Source: Hibiscus mutabilis (taxonomy: Eukaryota; Streptophyta; Magnoliopsida; Malvales; Malvaceae). From it: a stretch of 64,000 nt of DNA. Position numbers and translations under genes: made by a program. Shown here piece after piece: positions 56,528 to 64,000 of this stretch (position 1 is its first letter; each line of letters begins with the position of its first letter). The notes beneath the pieces were generated by a model. It was not told the origin of the DNA and made no database searches. It saw nothing but the letters and a program-made list of their open reading frames with translations. Location of the stretch: assembly GCA_019671005.1 (NCBI GenBank), contig CM033745.1, positions 20,388,921 to 20,452,920 on the forward strand, read 5' to 3'.

Positions 56528-59500
56528 TCATCCCAAAACTTCATTGTATTTAAAGACGCAATCATATAGCCGTCCCCCAAGAAACTGGGCAACTTCGGGA
56601 TGTTTTACCTGTGAAAATACAGGGTCAAAGTGCATAAACTTCTGCAAATTGATGAAATGTTGGCAAATGCCATGCAGATACAGGTGAAACTTTTACCATT
56701 CCAATCTTGAGTGAATCACACTTGAACTGAGCATAAAGATTTGTCTCTATTCCACGACCCTGCAATATACATATCCAATATCAAAACAAAATAAAGAAAC
56801 CCCCCATATTATTTACAAACAGTTGATTGAAAAATGTTAAATACGAGCATAAAACACTGAAGCAAGCGAAACCATAATCAGCAGTTCAGTAGACCTATTC
56901 AACCAATACATTATAAAGATCTTTATCATTGACAATTTTGGTTATCGTTAAACATTGACACAATCTATAAGCAGTAAATCATAAACAACCCAAAGCTACC
57001 TATTTACACTGCAGATAATATCATTCAAATAGCTTGGATTAGCTTTGGGTTCTTGTCCTCAAAGTTATAAGGCCATACATACATACATACATACATACAT
57101 AACATAACATACCATTACATACATACATACCATACCATACCATAACATTACATAACATAACATAACATACCATAACATTACATACCATACCATACCATAA
57201 CATTCAAATAGCTTGGATTAGCTTTGGGTTCTTGTCCTCAAAGTTATAAGGCCATACATAACATACATACATACATAATAACATACATACATATATACAT
57301 ACATGCATTACATAACATACCATTACATACATACATACATACCACACCACATAACATACATACATGCACACACACACACACATACATACATACATACATT
57401 GACACAATCTATAAGCAGAAAATCATAAACAACCCAAAGCTACCTATTTACACTGCAGATAATATCATTCAAATAGCTTGAATTAGCATTGGGTTCTTGT
57501 CCTCAAAGTTATAAGGCCATCCATCCATGCATCCATCCATCCATCCATCCATCCATCCATGCATGCATGCATACATACATACATACATACATGCATACAT
57601 ATAGAGAGAGAGAGGCAGGATCCATTGACACAGTGGATCATGCATACATACATACATACATACATACATGCATACATACATGCATACATACATATAGAGA
57701 GAGAGGCAGGATCCATTGACACAGTGGATGAGTAAAAATGGATGACTGAGATTAATATTAGGAAATGAGGAGATTTTTACGGAATAAAAATAAGTGGATT
57801 ATTCTTAATTTAAAAGTTCTAATCTCAGCCATTTGATTCAATTACTGTGTAAGTGGATTCTAACCTATATATATATATATATATAACTGGAAATCTGCTG
57901 GATTATGGAAACACCTACCATGCCTTCCAAAATAACCAGGTCTGCATCACTTGACAGGTAGGCGAGCTCATGTGATACTCTCGTAAGATCAATAACCTAC
58001 AAAAACAGAAGAAGCTGTTACTTCAATGACCAAATGTAATTTTTTTATCAGGTTCGGACGCGTTAGGCAAAATAGTATAATTATATCTCACCGGCAAATC
58101 ATTACCAGAATTGGCAATCAAAAGATTTTTAGTATCAACACCAATAAGGTTACCACTTTCATCCTTCAACTGGTAAATTAGCATTTAATTTATTAGAAAC
58201 AGCCCAAAAGAAAGGATAAAGGAAATATAATGATCATTATTTAGAAATGTTTTTCTTTCCATCACCTTTGATATAATTTCAACCAATTCCGGATAAGTTA
58301 TATCGTTGATGGAAGGCAAATCATTACCTGCCAAGACAACCTGAACAAAGAAGAAAACAATATAAATAAACATAATTCTATTATATTTTTTCACCAATTC
58401 TTATTGATCACGGTTCGATCTGTTGCTTGCCATAGGAAATAACGACCACAAATAAGGGCAAGGATTTAAGTTATATACTACTTATGTATCAACAACACGA
58501 TAACAGACTTTAAGATTGTTGAAACCAATAAAATACACATGCCACAAACTTGTTTAATATATATATAATTTAAATACGTACATGAAAATGTTTTCGGATT
58601 TTAATTGCAAACCTGGGTCCCACATTTTAGCAACTCTCTCGCAAATGGCAAAATACCCAAGATCACATCTGCACCAGCATTATCGACAAAAATGACCGCC
58701 TGCCATTGCAATAAAAAGAAAAGTTCGAAATAAGATACATGCAACAGCATCAACTGCTAATTTTAGTGAAAAAGTGAGTGACGGTGTCTTAATATATGCA
58801 TTATGTTGACTTACCTTTTTCCAAGATTTCTTGCTCCATTTTGCTTTAAAAGTGTCGAAGTCATCAATGACCCAAGGACGAGGAACAAGATTTTGACAAC
58901 TAGCCAAGAAGGACATCCCATCCCTTGAGAAAGCCTCAGCAAGCTTCCAAAGGTAAGGGAAAATAGCACAAACAAAAAGTAAGTACCACCGCAAAAGTTA
59001 TCCTATTATGGCATGCTTCTATTCAAAATGAATATTAATATCACAGAAATTATCTCAACCAGAAAGCGTGAAACATGTCAAAGCATAATCTGAATATATG
59101 AGAAGAAGAATAATAGTTCATCCATGGGTAAAGATGATCATGACACCCAGCAAAAATAAAAACGCTGATCGAAGTGGACAAGGTTACAAGGAATGATTTT
59201 AGAGTGCATGAGGAATGCATGACAATTATGATTCAAGTTGCTTATCTCAGAAAATGGGGATTCAAAAATGCCTTATGGAAATGAGTACTAAATGTGGTAA
59301 ATTTGCAACTACGCCTACAAATTCAAACTGCCACTTAATTTAAGTGTAAATACTTTTCACAATAATGATGATAGAAGAGATGAATATCACATAGTTTTAG
59401 AAATTACCTGTGCAGAACCAAGATCAAATATGTTTCCAGCAAATATTCCTCTAACCAGATTCTCCAGGCGCTTCCCTCCATCTTCGATATTATCATTAAG

Positions 59501-60852
59501 ACAAACTACCTCCGGAAATAGGGAAATAGCCTTGGCATTCTCTTCATCCTATTCCAAAGAGCAGTGTTAACAAATAAAGGGAAAAGCATATAACACTGGC
59601 AATTATATATCTTGATTCTTAACACCTGACCCCTCCATCACCTTTTTTTACATCGCAAGTGGGACAGATTGTAAAATGATTACAACGCAATCCCTACTTC
59701 CATCCAAAATATTCATTTTGTTTGTTATTCTTCAAAAAACTATCATTTCATAAAAAGGGAAATAAATCACCAGTATAGTCCATACAAGGTGATATATTTT
59801 CACCCATCAAAATTAGAAAGTTATAAATCGGAATTCAGACTGCTCACATATAAGACAACAGTTTTTAGCTTTACAAGAACCTGTAGCATAAATTTCAATA
59901 CTCACTTTCACTCTCTTGAATATGTCTCTAAACCCCAATTCTCTAAGAACTTGTTCACGAAGTCGGCAGAGAAGCTACAAAACCACAAAAACAATCATGA
60001 GGACCGCATGCATATCTCCAAGAATAACCATTCAGAAATCCATAAAGTAATACAGAAACCAGTTCAAAAAATCTGACTTACAATACAATCAGGAGGTCCG
60101 CCATGGCTTTCAGGATCTTTCTTGATGTCATCAAGTATATCAGCATACCTTTCACCACATCAAGCGAACAAAAGCACAAAAATGTGATAAGAAACACCGA
60201 AGGAAACAGTTGTTAGATGCTTATGACTTATGAGCAACCAAGTAGACATGCTTTGGATGGAAACCAAATGAAGTTTTGAAACAAAGGAATCATATGTACA
60301 AGGAAGCACAAGAAATAGCCAATACCTTTGAGCAAATTTCTCAGCTTTAGCTGGAGCATCAGCCACGGTAGTATCACTCTCAGCTCTCTTCCTGCAATAA
60401 ATTGAAGTAATGAGCAAATCATCCGGAAAAACACAGACAATAAAAATCATCAGATAATAGCATACAGACAAAAGAAGAATAATTAGAACAGAAGAAGTTA
60501 ATGGGAGAACCTCAAATAAACCATTCTTTCCAGGAGAACAAGGAATAGAAATTATATATTAAAAACACCGTAAAATCATCAAATAATAGCAGAATAACTT
60601 GATGGAAGAATCTGAAATCACCCATTTTGTTGCAGACATACAAAGAGTATAGATTAAAAGAAAAGAACAGAAGGAGGGATACTTGAAGGAGGAGATGGAA
60701 TTGCGGAAGAGGTCGATCCAGGCGATTTCAGTAGGGGTAGGTTTTCGAGGATTATCGAAGGGGAATCTGTAGGGAATGGTGCATGGCCTGTAGTTTGATT
60801 CGATGGGAGTGGTCAGCAAGGGAAATGGCACCACCTCCGAATCGCTCTCCGT
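56528..60852 (-). CDS. Plant DUF89 damage-control phosphatase (At2g17340-type), 12 exons, ACG at the start position
   Basis: Exons on the minus strand: 60852-60683, 60391-60326, 60148-60082, 59974-59906, 59548-59408, 58943-58815, 58699-58613, 58340-58266, 58169-58092, 57996-57919, 56759-56697, 56608-56528. All introns are GT-AG and the sum is 1104 bases (367 codons plus TGA), the length I recall for Arabidopsis At2g17340. Family signatures: FAGNIFDLGSAQ, DGMSFLASCQNLVPRPWVID, the metal-site motif AVIFVDNAGADVILG, VVLAGNDLPSIND, and HPEVAQFLGGRLYDC. Such metal-dependent phosphatases hydrolyse damaged or surplus phosphometabolites; 4'-phosphopantetheine derivatives are reported for the pantothenate-kinase-linked branch. 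The codon before ESDSEVVPFPLL is ACG (60850-60852), not ATG. A stop lies 18 bases upstream in frame, and the first internal Met is near residue 181. Body intact, start uncertain. Confidence 0.93.
56956..57735. repeat. Tandem and tetranucleotide repeats in DUF89 intron 10
   Basis: A 125-base segment (CACAATCTATAAGCAG to AAGTTATAAGGCCAT) occurs at 56956-57077 and 57401-57523. Its last 60 bases occur a third time at 57201-57255. Each copy is followed by CATA- or CATC-type tetranucleotide arrays. A second unit (AGAGAGAGGCAGGATCCATT then GACACAGTGGAT) is present twice (about 57605-57638, 57699-57729). The 1159-base intron is by far the longest in the gene, largely because of these repeats. Confidence 0.9.
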
Positions 60853-60990
60853 TCCTTGATGGGAATATCAAAAAATGAGAGGAGACGCAGTGGAAACAAG
60901 TTCCACCCCCGATTCCGAAGCTCGTTCTGGGTTTTCCTTTGTATTTTCTCTTCTTTGCTTCAACGCTTTAGGGGTAAAATACATTAGAGG
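60853..60990 (-). promoter_or_regulatory. Probable 5' untranslated region and start of the DUF89 gene
   Basis: Upstream of the ACG the minus strand is mixed, moderately GC-rich and purine-rich (AAGCAAAGAAGAGAAAATAC, then AACCCAGAACGAGC), like a plant 5' leader. It gives way to AT-rich DNA beyond about 60980. No in-frame ATG lies between the upstream stop at 60868-60870 and the ACG. No clear TATA box was fixed. Confidence 0.4.
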
Positions 60991-61459
60991 TCTATAAACT
61001 ATGAATAAATGATATTTTTGACAATTAAACTTTTAAAAGTTATAAAATGATTATTAATTTAAAGAACTTACAAAATGATCCTCGTGACATTATAAAATAA
61101 TAAATAAATATATCAAATTGTATTAAATAATCATTATATTTTTATCAAAATATTACAAATAGTCATTAAATTTTATTAAAACAATTACAAAATTGATCAT
61201 TAAATTTTACAGAATATGCACATATGAACCTAATTTCTACGGTTATGAATATAAGCAGAATTGAAATTTATGGGGAGTTATATTTTGTGTATTGATAAGA
61301 TCATTCACTACTTCTTGAAGCTCGATCTCTCCCCGAAATGAACTTTATAGTCAAAAGAAACCATGAATCAGAATATAAGAACTTGCCCTACCCATAAGTA
61401 AATGTTTTTGTAGTAGGCTCATTAAACCATACATCTTTCTTGATATATCTAGATAATAG
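60991..61459 (+). other. AT-rich intergenic DNA
   Basis: Contains repeated ACAAAATGATC / CATTAAATTTTA-type words (61060-61220), common in plant intergenic DNA. From about 61300 it may include decayed PPR coding sequence, but nothing firm can be read. Confidence 0.5.
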
Positions 61460-62010
61460 GTAGGTCCGTAGAAAAGGATCGCATTATTTTGTCTTGATGT
61501 CAAGTGACTATGGTTTAGCTCTTCAGTTGGAGCTCTTTTTTAGTATGGTGGAAATAATGGGAAGGGCAGGTCAAATTAACGAGGCATTGAAGCTCATAAA
61601 TGATATGCCTTCTGAAGCAGATGATTTTATATGGAGAACTCTGCTTAGCTTTTGCAAGATCCATAGGAATGTAGAGGTGGCCGAGAAAGTGGTGGATTCT
61701 CTATTACAGTTGAAGCCTCAAAATTCCTCTATTTATATTCTTCTATCAAACATTTATGCTGATACCGGATTGTGGGACAATGTTTCGTATACGAGGAAGA
61801 TGATGAGGTATAATAAGCACAGGAAGAAACATGGGTGCAGTTGGATTGAAATAAAAAAATGAGGTTTATGCATTCTTTGTTGAGTAAAGGCTCATTCAAA
61901 ATGCAAAGAGATACATAAGATGGTTGGTATTTTAGTTGATGAAATGAGATGCTATAGATTTTTGCTTGAAGAGGAAGCAAACCAATTACAGGCAACTAAA
62001 AAATTGCAAT
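61460..62010 (+). pseudogene. PPR protein (E-type tail) pseudogene
   Basis: An open stretch reads SMVEIMGRAGQINEALKLIN, ADDFIWRTLLSFCKIHRNVE and SSIYILLSNIYADTGLWDNV, then KKHGCSWIEIKK and a stop at 61861. In other frames it continues with VYAFF and then HSKCKEIHKMVGILVDEMRC. This is the last PPR repeat and E/E+ tail of a plant PLS-class pentatricopeptide protein, a class that edits organellar RNA. Upstream repeats are missing, the initiator is absent and at least two frameshifts are present. Confidence 0.85.
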
Positions 62011-62479
62011 CAAAACACAATGTTTATACTATTAAAACACTAACTAACCTAATCAAAATCTCCACCATTCGTAAACCTAAACAAAAATTTAGGCAAAATG
62101 TCATAATCATTATTTAACAAGAATTTTATCAATTAAATTGTAAAATCTCATTGTAAATCATCAAATAAAAACCAAATGCTAGGGAATTTCATTAAAGAAC
62201 CTTGATATTTGAAAGTGAATTTAAAAGGTGTTCCACCAAGATTTGATGTAAATATCCTTCTTGAAAAGAGTTGGAGAAATAGGAAAGAATTTGATAAATC
62301 TTTAGTAAAGTTTTGCTAAAGACTGAAAGAGGAATCTAGAGATATACTCTCCATCAAAAGTCAATTAAAAATATGAATTTAGGTGTAAATGATCGGCAAG
62401 AAAATGAAAGAAAGTTTGAGAGAAAAGCAATGAGAAAATTGACGTAAAGTAAAAAAATAAATTTTGAAAACCAATTAAC

Positions 62480-62852
62480 CGTCAAAAATATTTGTTAAAC
62501 CAGGTGGAAATCCTAATTAAGATTTTTAAAAATAATATCACTCTAAAGATTCTTAACTTTAGCCTTTTTCAATTTAGTCACTTTTAATTTTTTTTTTTTG
62601 CAAATTCACATTTTAGTCACCAACATTGAAAATGTTAATTAATTCAATTTCAATCCACATTTGTTTTAAATTTCCAAAAGTTTAATAAAATCATTAACAC
62701 TTTTAGAAACTCAAATCTAATTTTTATCCACCAAGATTTTAATTAAAAATACAGATTTTTCTTAGAACCTACTGATCAATCCAATTCCACCGGTTCAAAA
62801 CCAATCCAATTGAACCTTTAATTTCTTCTAAGCCTATTTTTTGGATGTTACA
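62480..62852 (-). repeat. LTR-end fragment J, minus strand
   Basis: From 62852 the minus strand reads TGTAACATCCAAAAAATAGG, CTTAGAAG, the same opening as B (TATAACATCCCAAAAAATAG) and close to A and H. The inner limit is unknown; 62480 is a guess. No partner end was found. It shows the same LTR family outside the main stack. Confidence 0.5.
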
Positions 62853-63505
62853 CCACCATATACATGCAAAAGCTGACTTAATATATCCACTCTTGAGGTA
62901 ACCGGACTTCATGGTTGATTCTTTGTTGTGGCCTAAAGTTGTCTTGCTTTTTACTCCCACCACTTCCAAGACTCAAAGCAGTATCTACAAGTAGAAATCA
63001 GTCAACAAAAAGCAACCCATATCTAGAAAGTAATTTAAATTTGAAAATCAAAATTAGATTGCCCAAAGAATTTTTTACCACTATCGACAGTGCAACTCGT
63101 GTCAAACCCAAGATGAAGATTGGGTCGAGCACAACCGTTCGACAAGCTGCCAAAAGAATCAGATCTAAAAAAATCAAAATGGTAAAAATATAGTTTAAAA
63201 TAAACAAACAGGAAATGGGTATGTACCCTTCTTGCGGGATTCAGCTGGGGTACTACCAATCCGGCGGAGAAAGAAAACACTAGTTAGGAATCTCAATGGA
63301 GCGAGTTTTGCAGGTATTCATTTTATTTCGTATTTAATTGGACTGAGATAGTTATAAATTTTGAGGGTTGTGGGATGGAGATAAAAATAAAAAATAGATT
63401 CGTCGTGGGTGGCGGAGAATGCGCGAATATGTCTTTGTACCCGCCTCATCCTCATCATCTCGCATCATTCCCGCCCACCTCGCATCGTCCCCGCCCACCC
63501 CGCCC
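62853..63505. other. Unassigned DNA with exon-like islands and a GC-rich block
   Basis: On the minus strand, short islands bounded by AG and GT-like sites read SLSNGCARPNLHLGF (about 63140-63080) and TALSLGSGG (about 62990-62960), but they do not join into a family I know. At 63400-63500 CCCGCCCACC and CGCATCNTCCCCGCCC words repeat several times, a GC-rich block unlike its surroundings, perhaps the tip of an inverted-repeat element. No gene is called. Confidence 0.35.
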
Positions 63506-64000
63506 CAACAGATCTTATAAAATGTTATTATAAATGTTATTAAAAATACAATACCGGTTTGGATCATATTCAAATAAGATAATTTATATTGATTTTTTCT
63601 TGAGATATTAATATAATTGAATTTAAAATTGATTATATCAAATTTATAAATATTTTTTAATATATCAATTTGAATCAGAGTCAAATTTAAAATAATTTAC
63701 ATTGACTTATCTTGAAATATTTATGAAAATTTATATATATATATATATATACATTTATTATGTTTATTGGTTTGTTTTTTATTATTGTCTGTCGTTATGC
63801 CTTTTTTAAGGGTTTTTTTCTTCTCTTCAGTCCTCGTCATATATATGTTATTCTCCTACTTCTTTATTTTTTATTTTTCTAATATTGTATATTATTTAGA
63901 TTCTATCGGTATTTGTTCTTATTTTTTAAGGTTGTTTTTTAATTGTTATGTTTTTTTAGTTCTTTCCGTAATGTTTATTTGTTAAGCAATTGAAATATTA
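63506..64000 (+). other. Very AT-rich DNA with a (TA)n microsatellite
   Basis: The (AT)n run at about 63733-63752 is the only defined repeat. The 72-codon frame at 63767-63985 is almost all Phe, Leu, Ile, Val and Tyr from T-rich DNA and is not considered coding. Confidence 0.6.

Noticed and set aside
57204..57722. Cys/Met/Tyr/Val-rich and His/Thr-rich frames in the DUF89 intron
   Set aside because: Pure translations of CATA/CATC tetranucleotide arrays.
62915..63193. 92-codon plus-strand frame, Lys/Ser-rich
   Set aside because: No family signature; overlaps the exon-like islands on the other strand and has ordinary AT-rich composition.

Overview
This is nuclear DNA of a flowering plant with a repeat-rich genome. 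It is about nine-tenths transposable element. The retroelements belong to plant lineages (Athila, Tat/Ogre and Tekay-like Ty3/Gypsy elements, a Copia LTR remnant, a MULE-type inverted-repeat element). The few host genes are plant families: a DUF89 phosphatase in 12 exons, a formin tail, a PPR tail and a tRNA-Ile relic. A eudicot, perhaps of the cotton/cacao type, is a guess from overall character only.

Left stack, 1-9780. Solo LTR G (328-3447) sits in the RNase H region of Athila-type element F (3' part only, ending with its LTR at 6492). F sits in a minus-strand LTR called H (visible to 7244). H sits in the gag of a minus-strand Gypsy element I (gag 7245-8011, LTR 8144-9576). I lies beside a Copia LTR remnant. 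A MULE-like element (10690-11480) and unassigned DNA follow.

Central stack, 12530-54150. Outer element C (Tekay/Del-like) has LTRs at 12530-15020 and 23334-54150 (interrupted) and a decayed gag. Its gag holds B, an inverted solo LTR (15378-20399) carrying a 70-bp minisatellite. Its 3' LTR holds A, another solo LTR (23503-51773). A holds E, a full-length Athila-type element (25890-51011). The pol of E holds D, a minus-strand Tat/Ogre-type element (31107-45213). Most joins are supported by TG...CA termini, 5-bp target duplications, and reading frames or LTR sequence that resume on the far side. None of these elements still has an intact pol. The RT catalytic motif is altered in both D and E, but both integrase cores keep their D, D and E residues.

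Right part, 54151-64000. This is the only genic stretch: a formin FH2-tail pseudogene, a tRNA-Ile pseudogene with a duplicated D-arm, and a plant DUF89 damage-control phosphatase gene on the minus strand. The DUF89 gene reads through 12 exons to 367 codons, but its expected start codon is ACG. A PPR tail pseudogene, a further LTR fragment and unassigned DNA follow.

The most interesting observations are a 5S-rRNA-like Pol III promoter module with a T-run inside a 3.1-kb Gypsy LTR, the ACG start of the DUF89 gene, an LTR-borne minisatellite that appears to have grown from words scattered in a sister LTR, dense unexplained motif clusters in the C and G LTRs, and the depth of the nesting.
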